In this document: positions 45,901 through 54,295 of the stretch, piece by piece
How positions within the stretch are numbered: position 1 is the first letter of the stretch
Layout: each line of letters starts with the position of its first letter
Assembly (NCBI GenBank): GCA_963971285.1
Contig: OZ020244.1
Coordinates: 17,608,001-17,672,000 of the forward strand
Direction of reading: 5' to 3'
Length of the DNA: 64,000 bases
Source of the DNA: Astropecten irregularis
Taxonomy: Eukaryota; Echinodermata; Asteroidea; Paxillosida; Astropectinidae
The notes under the pieces: generated by a model
What the model was told of the DNA's origin: nothing
Database searches by the model: none
The model's input: the letters and a program-made list of their open reading frames with translations, nothing else
Made by a program: the position numbers and the translations under genes

Positions 45901-48062
45901 ACTGCAACCACTAACAACAAATGGACATTCAAAAAATGTCACAGGGCAAAGGTAAGGGATCTACACAATGCCTCTGTATTAAGGGTTGGGAAGGGCAAAG
46001 AACTCCAACCTAAACTATTCATTGCAACCATCCTCCATTATAAGACAGGCATGGAGCCTGGGTTTGGAAAATGCCATCTCACCGTGTAGGTCTTCTTGAG
46101 CTTGCGGGACTTAAGATCCCAGATACTGACGATACGATTCTTGCCTCCGGTCAGCAGATAGCGGGAGGTGGAATTGAAGGCCACACAGGTTTGCTTCTCC
46201 TGTTTGCATGAAAAGAAACCATAACAAGAATTTTGAATAAACAAATGTCCGTCAAATTTTTAGACTCAATGCGAACCTTTCGTACCAGCGGTCATTGATT
46301 GGTCAGAGATGGTCTTAAGATGCTTCAGATCCCGTAGCTCCAACCACTCCCAAACCTATCAACATCCTTCTCTTGGACTCTGAAGGGGACAGGTCTGCAA
46401 GGCTTAGTCACTAGAGCTTTATATGGGGGAGGAACACTGGCCCAACTTAGCCTGAAATCCAGGAAATGTCCTGTTGATTGTGGATTTTGACAGACTGAGG
46501 AAGATCTCTGACTGTTTTCAACCGGCAAAAGCCAGGAGTAAAAATCACACAATGAAAACTACAAAGAACAGACCTCTTGACTTTCATCTTTAGAAGGGAC
46601 TAGGATAGTTTACACCGGCCATTGTTGGTTATATACTCCAAAAAGGGGCAGCAAGGTGAGGCCATGGAGAGAGAATGAGGCAATAAGCCTCACAAATGTA
46701 ACTGAAGAATGAGAATTGCAGTTACAAAACTCAAGTCCTGCTCCAGAGCAATCGATGGCTCTACGGTGCCATGTACAGGGTCACTACATTGAATCAGGGT
46801 ACCAGACTTTAAACAAAAAAGAGCCATTCTGCCCTCGCAAGCCTTTCAAGCTTTTTGTTCATTTCTCTTGCACTGTCAAGTCCATCTTACCTCCTCTGCT
46901 ATCTCGATGATGTTCGAGGCTGTATTCTTGACGAACGTCAGCACCACCTTGTCCCCCGCGCTCCCGGCACTTGCTAATATCTGATGTGAGAGCAGCTGGT
47001 CAAGGAATCATTCATATCCTGGGACCAAAAAGACCTTTCCGTCCTTGCCGAGAAATTCACACAGGTTCCCTGTTTCACGTTTAAGAACATCAAAGAATTC
47101 CAACCTCGCAAAACAGGAAACCAACTCTGTGCCAACTCATCTAAGCGAGGTAATAGTTTCAACTTAGGTGAATTGCTTCGCACAGATACCATCCCATGTT
47201 GAACAATGTGAAAAAGGAGGGTCACTTTAAAACCGGTCACATCCTTGTCCAACCCAGAAATTCTTTTTTACTAATATGAACAGGTCCAGATACTTCCAGA
47301 TCCGGACAGGAACTCATGAATGGCCTGTACCTCTATTCAAGTGATACAAATTACACTTCATTTGCGAGAGTTTTGCTGTGAGCTTTTAAAAAGAGAAATA
47401 GCCCCAACCTTACCCTCTTACAAAAGGAGATTATGATTTTTCCAAGTCTGGTCTAACTAGTGAAATAGACATCATTTGTGAGAAGGTAGCTTTAGGACTT
47501 GATCACAGAAATTGGTGTTAGAGTGATATTGAGATGCTGTGTGGGATGCTGTGGCCTGGCGTGTCTGACTCAATATCTTGTGCTCAATCTACAGGTTGTG
47601 GGTTCAAATCCAGCCATGGGCTAGTGGTGCTTGCATCCTTGGGCAAAATGCTTTGTCACATATTGCTCCTCTTCAGTCTTCACCCAGGTGTAAATGGGCA
47701 CCTGCGAGAGTAGAGAAGGCTTTGTGGTTTGATTAGCCTCTGTGCACACTACGGTATTTGGGGCTGTATGCTCCTCAAGAAGTTGAGATGGTTTCAGGAA
47801 TGTAAATTAAGGCTTGATGACCAGGGATAATGTCTGTACAGCACTTTGATCTTCTTGGAAAGGCGCTTTATAAATGCTTGTTATCATTATTTATTATAAG
47901 ATGCAAAGACAGAAATTGCAAAAGGATATTATTGTGACTCCAGCTGAGGGACGACACCCCGCTGGAATGAGGAGAGAACTGATGGGAAGGGATGGAGCTA
48001 CTGGAGATGTCCCATAGCTTGATGTCATCTCCTCCCGTAGCAAGCTTCAATCCTTCCTCCAT
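30874..48062 (-). CDS. NEDD1: NEDD1, WD40 gamma-tubulin ring complex recruiter
   Basis: Thirteen exons join in phase to 728 aa (human about 660). NEDD1 brings the gamma-tubulin ring complex to centrosomes and spindle microtubules. The first six exons form a WD40 propeller (residues 1 to about 305): GGDDIKLWD, KQTCVAFNST, SIWDLKSRK, NWNDTYIASGS, YSLFKKSLLAAVSDDGG, DLRMGSSPLKVL and HKSSVQCVCFQ all match the human order and spacing. Exons 7-11 give a low-complexity, Ser/Pro-rich middle with SPIREG, FFSPLSEN and TSPIRERSKSLTSPR, typical of mitotic kinase targets. The last about 75 residues (FQIQFIKNMIDDSLEDF, REVLHLQREMVRQF, YSVNDGLLTELERLREENK) are the conserved coiled-coil tail that binds gamma-tubulin. 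Intron 1 is U12-type AT-AC; all other introns are GT-AG. Confidence 0.96.
31053..31307. mobile_element. Foldback element, family D
   Basis: CAGGGGCCAATTTTATAGAC and CTCTATGAAATTGACCTCTG are inverted ends. It lies in NEDD1 intron 12. Confidence 0.78.
31777..31843 (-). CDS. NEDD1: NEDD1 exon 12
   Basis: Acceptor TATTACAG, donor CAG|GTAGGA. It encodes ESFHREVLHLQREMVRQFQI and two Gln. Confidence 0.95.
32429..32860. repeat. Worn family A relatives and family G fragment
   Basis: CTACATGATGTCACCACAAA (about 32462) and TACATGGTGTCACTGCAAG (about 32819) are family A ends. Between them TTCTCGACGTTTCAACTATT is mirrored by GAAACGTCGAGAAT. GGGTTCGAATCCAGCCATGG at about 32638 is a family G B-box piece. 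Confidence 0.5.
32901..33141 (-). CDS. NEDD1: NEDD1 exon 11
   Basis: Acceptor TTTTCTAG, donor GTGAGT. It encodes a Gly/Ser-rich stretch, then LQPFQIQFIKNMIDDSLEDF, the start of the conserved tail. Confidence 0.93.
33471..35242. repeat. 25-bp minisatellite, about 71 units
   Basis: The unit is GTGTCTCTAAGCG followed by GTACACTGATTT. Main variants are TCTCTAAGCGGTACAC, TCTCTAGGCGGTACAC, TCCCTAAGCGGGACAC and TCCCTACGCAGGACAC. The GTGTCCC and GGGACAC halves can pair as a 7-bp stem. The array fills most of NEDD1 intron 10. A block with ACGCAGGACACTG followed by ACGCAGGACAATG recurs 275 bases apart (11 units), and GGATAATAAT recurs 125 bases apart (5 units), showing higher-order duplication. Confidence 0.97.
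35336..35657 (-). CDS. NEDD1: NEDD1 exon 10 (linker)
   Basis: Acceptor CTTGACAG, donor GTAAGT. Several SP/TP sites are present: TSPRGHQ, TSPIRERSKSLTSPRSPLL and LSLSPEK. The downstream intron holds the minisatellite, which starts about 90 bases from the donor. Confidence 0.9.
35880..36081. mobile_element. MITE related to the element at 16238-16719
   Basis: It starts ACCCTAACCCACTTGCA and ends GTAGTGGGTTAGGTTAA. The complement of GCTGCTTACCACACATTA is shared. It lies in NEDD1 intron 9. Confidence 0.65.
36085..36420 (-). mobile_element. SINE-like family G copy
   Basis: One of the fullest copies: CTCCCTGGGGAGTATACAGC, CTGGGTGAAGAGGAGCAATA, GTCTTGCCCAAGGATGCAAG and the complemented B-box GGCTGGATTCGAACCCAC. 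The pol III unit reads on the minus strand, with the gene. Confidence 0.75.
36563..36741 (-). CDS. NEDD1: NEDD1 exon 9 (linker)
   Basis: Acceptor CCATCTAG, donor GTAAGT. It encodes FFSPLSENTSNIS, comparable to the human FSPIRDD segment, to SSPNPIS. Confidence 0.88.
37036..37610. mobile_element. Foldback family D element split by a family C insertion
   Basis: The outer ends are GGGGCCAATTTCATAAAGCT and AGCTCTATGAAATTGGCCCC. The family D interior runs to TTTTTGGTGC, then TTAA and a complete family C element (37244-37588), then TTAA and AGCAGCTCTATG. Removing the insert and one TTAA restores an ordinary family D copy. Confidence 0.88.
37244..37588. mobile_element. TTAA-flanked MITE, family C, nested
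   Basis: Left end TTAA then AGGTAGTATCATACTTTGG; right end CCAAAGTATGATACTACCT then TTAA. The interior has GGATAAATACACCATTTTAG and a self-complementary GATCTTTTAAAAGATC. Confidence 0.88.
37771..37959. mobile_element. MITE with TACAGTGGAACGCC termini
   Basis: TACAGTGGAACGCCAGTATA is mirrored by TATAGTGGCGTTCCACTGTA. The TA at both ends fits a TA target site of the Tc1/mariner-pogo kind. Length 189 bp. Confidence 0.72.
38006..39439. mobile_element. Possible 1.4-kb non-autonomous element with CAGGGCTC termini
   Basis: CAGGGCTCTCCCTTTAA at the left and TAAGGTCGAGCCCTG at the right are imperfect inverted ends, and both are followed inwards by CGCC/GGCG-rich sequence. CAGGGC ends resemble hAT elements, but no clear 8-bp duplication is seen. 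Inside are a GCGGCCGCGTATTTTTT hairpin (about 39260-39305) and no credible transposase frame. The right end lies 10 bases inside the exon 8 donor. Confidence 0.5.
39450..39557 (-). CDS. NEDD1: NEDD1 exon 8 (linker)
   Basis: Acceptor ACTTGCAG, donor GTATGG. It encodes SAPTMKYADNGDRIGRPD to RDSLP. The phases fit exons 7 and 9. Confidence 0.86.
39692..40187. mobile_element. MITE with CATAGATATATAAAAA termini
   Basis: CATAGATATATAAAAAAAAA and ACTAGATGACG at the left are mirrored by CGTCATCTAGTTTTTATATA and TATCTATG at the right. The centre has repeated ATGATGAAATTGGC units and their complements. It lies in NEDD1 intron 7. Confidence 0.75.
40333..40484. mobile_element. Small foldback element
   Basis: GAATTCACAAAGCACTAAGA is mirrored by TCTTAGTGCTTTGTAAAAT-type sequence. 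The interior AAGTGTGATGTCACAATACA is shared with 19325-19445. Confidence 0.68.
40485..40627. mobile_element. Foldback element, family E
   Basis: CTGGGGTCGATTTCACCAAA and GCTTCATGAAATTGACCCCAG are inverted ends. The copy at 54807-54962 shares the ATCGTAGGACTT-type and GGATAACCC-type segments. It directly abuts the previous element. Confidence 0.75.
41010..41222. repeat. Repeat with CTGCTGCAAACTGCTCATC and GATCCTAGCAGG
   Basis: The order matches 28266-28440. Several GGAGGGCCTGA and GATCCTGCCAGGATC palindromes follow in tandem. It ends about 38 bases from the exon 7 donor. Confidence 0.62.
41260..41509 (-). CDS. NEDD1: NEDD1 exon 7 (linker)
   Basis: Acceptor CCTCAAAG, donor GTAACA, ends in phase 1. 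It encodes a low-complexity segment rich in Gly, Pro, Lys and Ser that ends DIISPIRE. Confidence 0.88.
41742..42232. mobile_element. Family C element plus an abutting inverted partial copy
   Basis: A full copy lies at 41742-42076 (TTAA, AGGCAGTATCATACTTTGG ... AAGTATGATACTACCT, TTAA). Right after it, 42076-42232 holds the left half in inverse orientation, ending CCAAAGTATGATATTACCT and TTAA. It lies in NEDD1 intron 6. Confidence 0.82.
42307..42505 (-). CDS. NEDD1: NEDD1 exon 6
   Basis: Acceptor TTCTACAG after a long pyrimidine tract, donor AAG|GTGTGG. It encodes SMNVESPLTSISC to FQHGQIAK and closes the propeller. Confidence 0.95.
42554..42833. mobile_element. MITE with GGGGTGCGTTC termini
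   Basis: Inverse copy of the element at 6705-6953: GGGGTGCGTTCTGC at the left, GAGTGGAATGCACC at the right, with AACAAATGGCGAACATGT inside. It lies about 50 bases upstream of the exon 6 acceptor. A family E fragment follows at about 42878-42930. Confidence 0.7.
43022..43480. mobile_element. Inverted pair of tRNA-like units, family F, with insert
   Basis: The minus unit (B-box complement GGGATTCAAACCAGCAACCT; A-box complement ACCAACTGAGCTACCCAG) faces a plus unit (GGGCTGGGTAGTTCAGTTGG). The plus unit is broken by about 160 bases before GGTCGCTAGTTCGAATCCTC. It lies in NEDD1 intron 5. Confidence 0.7.
43527..43756 (-). CDS. NEDD1: NEDD1 exon 5
   Basis: Acceptor CCCTCTAG, donor GTCTGT, ends in phase 2. 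It encodes SIRGLEYSLFKKSLL, then APATALAFSPVNEMLL and GLDKRIVCYDVRGK. Confidence 0.95.
43837..44130. mobile_element. MITE with AAAGGTACAGTACAGGATTG termini
   Basis: AAAGGTACAGTACAGGATTG at the left is mirrored by CAATCCTGTATTATGCCTTT at the right. The interior shares AACAGAAATGTTTACAGATT with family C and CAAAACAGTTTTGATCTCGG with 198-475. Confidence 0.75.
44380..44898. mobile_element. MITE with GGGGCCGTCCATAAAGTACG-type termini and poly-C tracts
   Basis: GGGGCCGACCAAAAAGTATG at the left is mirrored by TACTTTATGGACGGCCCC at the right. Two internal segments pair runs of C with GTACGCATGGCGTACGCA-type palindromes. It lies in NEDD1 intron 4. Confidence 0.72.
44950..45090 (-). CDS. NEDD1: NEDD1 exon 4
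   Basis: Acceptor CTGTTTAG, donor CAG|GTAAAA. It encodes GHQSSVTCATFNWND to VAPKVQ. Confidence 0.95.
45232..45597. mobile_element. TTAA-flanked MITE, family C
   Basis: AAAGGTAATATCATACTTTG starts it and ACCAAAGTATGATACTTCCT then TTAA ends it. It lies in NEDD1 intron 3. Confidence 0.82.
46083..46199 (-). CDS. NEDD1: NEDD1 exon 3
   Basis: Acceptor GCAAACAG, donor ACG|GTGAGA, phase 0 at both ends. It encodes EKQTCVAFNST to RKLKKTYT. Confidence 0.95.
46891..46985 (-). CDS. NEDD1: NEDD1 exon 2
   Basis: It starts after CTCAC and ends at GAG|GTAAGA. It encodes NQILASAGSAGDKVV to IIEIAEE, the end of the first blade and the start of the second. Confidence 0.93.
46986..47929 (-). other. NEDD1: U12-type AT-AC intron (NEDD1 intron 1)
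   Basis: On the minus strand the intron begins ATATCCTTTT and ends CTCAC. TTCCTTGAC, a perfect U12 branch consensus, lies at 47007-46999 with the branch A at 47000, 14 bases from the end. Splicing here gives SWSHNNQILASAG, aligned without a gap to human NEDD1. No GT-AG pair near these positions gives that. The intron is 944 bases and holds most of a family G SINE-like repeat. Confidence 0.93.
47535..47885 (+). mobile_element. SINE-like family G copy in the U12 intron
   Basis: GATGCTGTGGCCTGGCGTGT, then TACAGGTTGTGGGTTCAAAT (B-box) and TTGCATCCTTGGGCAAAATG, ending in GCGCTTTATAAATGC and an AT-rich tail. It ends about 45 bases inside the intron, counted from the exon 1 donor. Confidence 0.75.
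47930..48062 (-). CDS. NEDD1: NEDD1 exon 1
   Basis: This exon has 44 codons plus one base, from ATG (context GGACCATGG) to the AT-AC donor. MEEGLKLATGGDDIKLWD aligns with the human N-terminus without a shift, which fixes the start. It ends LSWSHN. Confidence 0.94.
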
Positions 48063-48265
48063 GGTCCAAATTGCTCTCAGATCCCGGTCCTATTACTAAT
48101 ACCCCTCAAGACGGCACCATGGCACTAGGGATGAAGTCTCGGGTTTGGGTATGGTGCGTTATAAAGGAAAACCTAATTGAAAGGGGAAGGAAAAAAAAAC
48201 TCTCAGAGTTGTGAATCTTCTTCTGGACTATCCCTCCGTCCAGTGGCTACGACAATGTACATTAT

Positions 48266-48498
48266 CAGGGGCCAATTTCATAGAGCTGCTTAGCACAAAA
48301 ATTCGCTAAGCATGACATTTCTGTCTTAGTAAAAACAGGATTAACAACCAAAATTCTGTGTGTTGTGTATCACTTGCAATTGTTCTTTGACTGTTGTTCG
48401 CTGACCATAAATACCAACTTTCAATGGTGGTTTATTTTATTGGGCAAGCTATTTTTGTACTTAGCAATCTTTTGTGCTAAGCAGCTCTATGAAATTGG
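48266..48498. mobile_element. Foldback element, family D, just upstream of NEDD1
   Basis: CAGGGGCCAATTTCATAGAG and CTCTATGAAATTG are inverted ends. It lies about 200 bases upstream of the NEDD1 start codon, so it is either in the promoter or in a 5' UTR intron. Confidence 0.8.
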
Positions 48499-49224
48499 AA
48501 AGATGTCCATACACGGACAACACTGACTCGACACTCTGTTTAATATTTGCTGTTGTCCAGGGTTTGTATAAAATAATTAGCTCACAATTATTATTTTCAG
48601 TTCTTAAATGATTTTTTTACTTTGAGCAAACATTCCTGAGTCCTTAAATTCTAGATTGAAAAACTGTCAACAATATTTCAGTGCAAAAATACGGTACTAT
48701 TTTCCAACCGCGCGAACTAGAAAACAGCCTGTCACTTTTGTGTCAGTCATGTACAAATTTTTTCCAACAACCTTCCCCATTCACTTAGGCTTAGCGTGGT
48801 TCATAGGGATTCTTTGTTCTCTAATAAGCTGTACACAACACATGGGCCTAGTTAGTTTGCACTGTAACACTAACAGTGAAAGGCAGAATTCTTTCTCGCC
48901 ATTCGTGATTCGCTCGATCTCGTATCCATTGAATTTTAGGGGGGTATTTTCGCGCGGCGGGTTATATTCTGCAATTGCTCCTTTCCAGCTCAAACCAAAA
49001 TGTGTAACGCTATTTCATGTTTGATGTTTGTTGTTGTTGTCGTCTTCGTTGTTTTGCAACGTTGTGTCGGAAATACATTACACTATGGTTTACAGGGTAC
49101 ACAAATATTATTTAGGCCCCCATTACAATACATGCATAGCTCTAACGTTAGTTCAGGGATTGTGATAAGACGGGTCCCAAAACTATAAAGGAAAGGAAAA
49201 CTACTTTTTGAAAGTTACTTAGGC

Positions 49225-49690
49225 CTACCTAAATATACCTTGGTGATGTCCTCTTCTACATTAGCAAGGTTAGTTTTGTGGAAAGAGGGCAGGGCTTTGA
49301 TTTTTTAGGGAAATTGTGGGGGGATTAACATGGTAAAGACAGTAGGGCCTAACGAAGATGGAACATTTCACGGCCGCCCGGACGGCCGCAGACAAGAATA
49401 GTTTGGTTTCCACCCCTGAGATTGGTCAAGTGACGTGGGAAATGGCCTTTTGACATTTTGAAGACTCTTGATCTGTTGAGTCTGGGCACTAACGTGAGAC
49501 TAACCAGACCAGACAAAATGGCCTCACGCGATTAGATTGGCTGTTTTCAAGTTTGCAAGAAGCACGTAAGAAAATTGTATTTTTACACCGAAATGTTGCA
49601 CAAATTTCTTCAATCTAGGCTTTTCATGACCCAGGAACATTTGCTGAATGTCAAAAGTATCATTTTTGAGGAGTAGGTCTAGAAGCTATT
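49225..49690. repeat. Partial copy of the long MITE at 10768-11801
   Basis: GTGGAAAGAGGGCAGGGCTT, CCAGACCAGACAAAATGGCC and CACGTAAGAAAATTGTATTT match segments of the longer element in the same order, with its termini missing. Confidence 0.6.
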
Positions 49691-50345
49691 TAAGGGCTAA
49701 AATAATCAATGTGGTTGGGGATCCCTTCTTATCACAATCCCCGTTTAATACTAGTTCGCCTGTGTAACGTTAGTGATTGTGCTGTGTACGTACGTGTGTG
49801 TAGCAATGACACTTGACAATTTCATAAATTGAGTGAATACTTTACGAATAAACAACTTCATTACGACCTATGTAGTATACATACCCTTATAACACGCATA
49901 AGGAAGTGGCTATTGTTGTCGTCTGCACTGTCAAATTCCTAGCAGTTTGCTGATTTTTCACAAATTCGTTTACGTTTTCAACTACCGCCAGATGGAAAAA
50001 TTGGAAGTTGAGTAAATAGCGCCCTCTATAATAGCGCCCTCAACCATGACTGACAGACACACCGGTAGTTCAGAGGTATCACAAACAATGATGGCAAGGA
50101 CCAAAATAATTCTCTACAATATTATTTATCTGTCTTTCTTTCCTTTTTACGTTGAAATGAAGTGTTTTATCCCATATCAAAGAATCAAGAACAAGCTGTA
50201 AAATAGATTAAACATATTTTGCTGTTGATTGAAAAACGTCGTTTTAAAAGTTGCTACATGAGGCCTACTGAACCACTTTTTTTTAGAAGGCACAATCGTA
50301 ATTTTGTTATGTTTACTTAATACGACACTGAAATTACAGGGCCGT

Positions 50346-51226
50346 TTAAAGCATGGAGGTAGAAATACAGATTCCTGAGAAAAAATAACAAGACAGATAC
50401 AGTAACAGTCATCTGTGAAAATTTCAGTCCCACATACGGTGCCCACTTTTTGAGAAAACGGTGAAAAACCGCCACAGTATTGTTTAAGTCTTTTCTCTTT
50501 TATTTTTGATTATTTAAAAAGATCAAAAAGATTTTCGGTCGTTGTTTTACTAGTTTCTTGATAAATACAGCATTTCAGGCGGAACAATTTTAACGATATG
50601 TTTCTATCCACCACCATCTTCATACCCTGTAAGTTATACGTAAATCTGTGAACATTTCTGTTTTGGTTTCTTACCAAAGTATATGATACTACCTTTAAAA
50701 CATCGAATTTCCAAAACACGCCTTCAGGCAGTTGGTCCCCGCTGTGCACAAGGGGGCGCTATTGAAATAACCACCACAGTGCTTTATCCGCTAGCTGACT
50801 GTGAATGGAATCGACGATCATGATGAAAATACCGCGGGCGTTTTTCACTGTTTTCTCATCAAAGAGTATATTGGTATGGATGGGAATTTCACAGATGACT
50901 GTTAGTGTATCTTGATATTTTTACCCACGAATCTGCATTTTAACAAAACACAAAGTGCATTGTATGAATTTACCTTCAGCAGGGTGTCACAGCCACAGTA
51001 GTGATTTTTCTTTCATCTCTTATTTTTGATCTTTTACTAAAGATCAAAACGATTTTCGGTCGTTGTTTTACTAATTTCTGGATAAATGACACCATTTCAG
51101 GCGGAACATTTTTTTACGGTAGCACAGTAATTTTCTACTAGCACAATCTTCATAGTCTGAAAGTTATACGTAAATCTGTGAACATTTCTGTTTTGGTTTC
51201 TTACCAAAGTATGATACTACCTTTAA
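50346..51226. mobile_element. Cluster of family C elements
   Basis: One copy spans 50346-50698. A second region (about 50840-51226) has an inverted left part followed by a forward right part ending AAGTATGATACTACCT and TTAA. The left tip of the first copy reads CATGGAGGTAGAAATACAG, whose first 15 bases equal the palindrome arm at 9139. Confidence 0.75.
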
Positions 51227-51537
51227 TGGTGGTATTGATTTGGTAAAAAAAAAAGTAAAAAGTGTCATCGCCCTGTGCTAAGTTTCGGCTAGGAAAGCTC
51301 ACTCATTATTATCTTTTTTTTTGTAAACAGTGTTTAGTAAAAAAACGAAACAAGTCCAATATTTTCCCCAAAACATCTTTCCCACAAATTGTCCTTTAGG
51401 GTTGCTTTTTTTTTTAAATTAAATGTGAGCATGGAATTTGACGAACATTTTCATAATGCATTTTTGAAACCTTGGAATGTTTCTGGTAAGCCCACCCCCA
51501 CCCCCACCCAACCCCCATCAAAAAGGGGAAACGAAAC

Positions 51538-52149
51538 ATGACCAATGATAAACTATATCTTTTATCATTATTTTACAAAAAAAATGATAATAATAGTTGG
51601 TTTGGGTGGAAAGAAGCAGCGTCAGCAGGAGAAGAAACAGTATACTGTGTTAAAGTCTGTACGCGGCTGAGGTACTGGTATCATCCATCGAGTTGCAAGG
51701 TCTTCCCGCCTCCCGTACATCCCACCGATCCACTCGACTCAGGGACACGGTGTCTGTCCGTTCCTCGATCACCGTACGGCATATCACACGCTGCACGCAC
51801 CGTACCAAACGGGCCACAAAAGACGGGCCTGGCTCGGCCGGGCCCCCGGCCCCTCAAGGCGTTCGGCATTGTCCCCGTGCGGTACTTGAGTGAGCCCATC
51901 TTCTTCCGCGTGTCCCTCATCAGAGCAAGCAAAACAAAGATGGACGCCCGATCCGAGTCGCTCGCTCAGTATAATAAACTTCGTCCAGACTCAAGCTATA
52001 GTATGAACAAGATCAGGATGAAAAGACACTTTTATCTCTCAAGTGGTGGACCCGCGCCAGCTTGTCTGTTCTCAAGTGGCAGAGCATCTTTTTGCACACC
52101 CCCCCCCCCCCGTCCCATCCAAACGAGAGTGAGTCTAAACATTTTGTAA
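51538..52149 (+). other. CpG-rich block with a 203-codon open frame of unknown nature
   Basis: About 51690-51960 is clearly richer in C, G and CpG than its surroundings. The longest frame (plus, 203 codons) starts in AT-rich sequence and crosses the block; other long frames overlap it on both strands (for example minus 51681-51932). None resembles a known domain. The block could be a promoter-type CpG island, a 5' exon or an unrecognised coding exon. I do not assign a product. Confidence 0.25.
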
Positions 52150-52599
52150 GTATTCAATCGAAAGCATTGATTAGTTTAATTTTGGTTAAGTCTGAGCGCT
52201 GCTTTGAATAATCCAAATTGTTAAAAGCGAACTCTAAGTACACATCTTAAATAAAAAATAAAACCCACATACATATAAAGTGCTGGTCCTTTGAGACGTA
52301 TGCCAAAAATGTTTCCAACTCACAGATTGCATTTTGTATTATAGGAATTGACATAAATGAATTTAGATTAAAATGCAGATGAACGCCTGCAGACTATACA
52401 GTTCAGAGGCTGGGGCTCAACATCGAACAGTCCTCCTAGATCGATAGCATGGGAGGGAATATGATTCACAGTCGATTTGGTCTGCATTAAGTAAGGCGTA
52501 ATTTGAGGACGGAGTGCTTGACCATAATAAAATTATAACAATTCTGAAACGTGGAATTTATAAACCACACAAAGAAAACGCAACCTGCAAAGATAATGT

Positions 52600-52642
52600 A
52601 ATTTCAGTCAGGGAGCCGCTAAGCGGCTCCCTGACTGAAATT
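52600..52642. repeat. Perfect 21-bp-arm palindrome
   Basis: Two 21-base arms (left arm starts AATTTCAGTCAGGGAGCC) are exact complements around a single central A. It abuts the tail of the family F repeat that follows. Confidence 0.9.
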
Positions 52643-52830
52643 TTAAGTCATTGAAAAGTGAACAAAGAAAAATTGACTGGAGCTGGATTCGAACCGGCGA
52701 CTTCCTGAAAACCGTAGAGGCGCTCTACCAACTGAGCCATCCAGCCCTAAGTTGGTAGTGACCCCAATAGTAAATTATCTGTGTTCGTTTAGCAGTCAGA
52801 AGCCATGAAGCCACGCGCAAACCGCCACAC
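52643..52830 (-). mobile_element. tRNA-derived repeat, family F
   Basis: GGATTCGAACCGGCGACTTC (complemented B-box) and CCAACTGAGCCATCCAGCCC (complemented A-box) are well kept, then CAGAAGCCATGAAGCC. Confidence 0.68.
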
Positions 52831-53462
52831 TGTTAAGATATTTCATGGTTAGCAATTGTTTGTGCTAAGCAGGGCTGTAGCCCCAGATAAACATCCGGGT
52901 ATCGCCTTGCCTATACGGTGACCCTGGAGATCGTTTGACCACTCCTCTGTCCTCCCTGGACGACCAAATGACCTTCTCCTAGACTTCCCTCGCTGTCAAG
53001 CAGCCATCTCACTCCATCATTTCTCACAGACCTTTTTTATTCATCTTAGCATTATCATCCTCCCAGCTGTTAGTGTGTTTCAACCTCTCCTTATTGAATA
53101 GGCCTGCCCTCCAAAAGTAAAGATTTGTTGTAGACCCAATTAAAATAAAAAAATATTTCAAGGTGCCGTTCGAATCCCTCCATGGCCGTGTGACAATTAT
53201 TTAGGCCCACCCGCTGTTTCCAGATATAATGGTCACAAATAATGGCACTGTCACTCCAAATACAGCCGTCATCTTTCCCCGATCACAAGGTGAAACAGAC
53301 GGGAGAAGTCGTCACAAATTTTTCCCACGATTATGAAAAAAAATTATCAAAATAGTCATAATACAGAAATATAAAGAAACAACAACCCAGAAGCCAAATA
53401 ATTATTATGGCGTTTTTAATAATACAAATCCAGATTAAACTCAAATTAATTACGAGATTATT

Positions 53463-53610
53463 GAAAAATGATTTTGAGCGTGATTCGAACCAGCGACCTC
53501 CGGAATACCGTACCGGCGCTCTTACCAACCGAGTAATCCAGTTTTTTTTTTTTTTACTTTTCAATTACTTGAAATTCAGTCAGTTTCCCTTGTGGTCATT
53601 TGATGATTAA
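53463..53610 (-). mobile_element. tRNA-derived repeat, family F
   Basis: GTGATTCGAACCAGCGACCT and CTTACCAACCGAGTAATCCA give the tRNA-like part. A poly-T run and AATTCAGTCAGTTTCCCTTG follow. Confidence 0.65.
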
Positions 53611-54295
53611 ATCATTAAATTGTTTTTAAAACAAAATCTGTAAAATTTTATCAATTGGAAGGAATAATAGCATGCGTCTGTTGAAAAATTAAAAATATTA
53701 CAAATACCAATCATACAATGGTGTAGCTTTTGGATAAAATAAAAATAAAAAAAAAACCTTCAGTTTCAAGTTGCCGACACCCATTTAGAATTCCCCCTAT
53801 AAGTCAACAATTTCAAGTCTCAACTAAAAACATACCTCTCCAAAGGGCAATGCTATATTTTTCTTAATTTTGCTAGTAACTGATCTGTCTATTTTCTGTA
53901 TTTACATACTCTCACATTACTGTACAATTATTATGTATTTTTATGTAAATAAGTTTATGATTTAATGTTGTTTAATCTCTATTGTAAAGCGCTTCGAAAC
54001 AAATTAGTAAGACACGCTATATATTAAAGTAACAATTATTATTATTATTAATAATTATTATTATAATAGAAGTGTTGAAATAAACCCCCTACTATATTAT
54101 GCATGTATTCTCCACGGTGAAAACATGTTCCGGGAGTTCACACATATATGCATACCCTTCGTCAGGAGGAATTGGCACCGGGCGAGTAGCGCTTTATTCC
54201 CGGAGCATCATTAGACCTACCGTCTCGATTGCAAGACGTGGAATGTACGTAAATTGTCAAGCATTTTACAAGTTGAATGTTGATGTTTTTTCTCG

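Noticed and set aside
47930..47948. A GT donor at TGGA|GTCACA for NEDD1 exon 1.
   Set aside because: It is a weak donor, it removes residues conserved with human NEDD1, and it ignores the perfect U12 signals a few bases on.
48656..49024. A 122-codon plus-strand frame upstream of NEDD1.
   Set aside because: It has no recognisable family and lies where the NEDD1 promoter should be.
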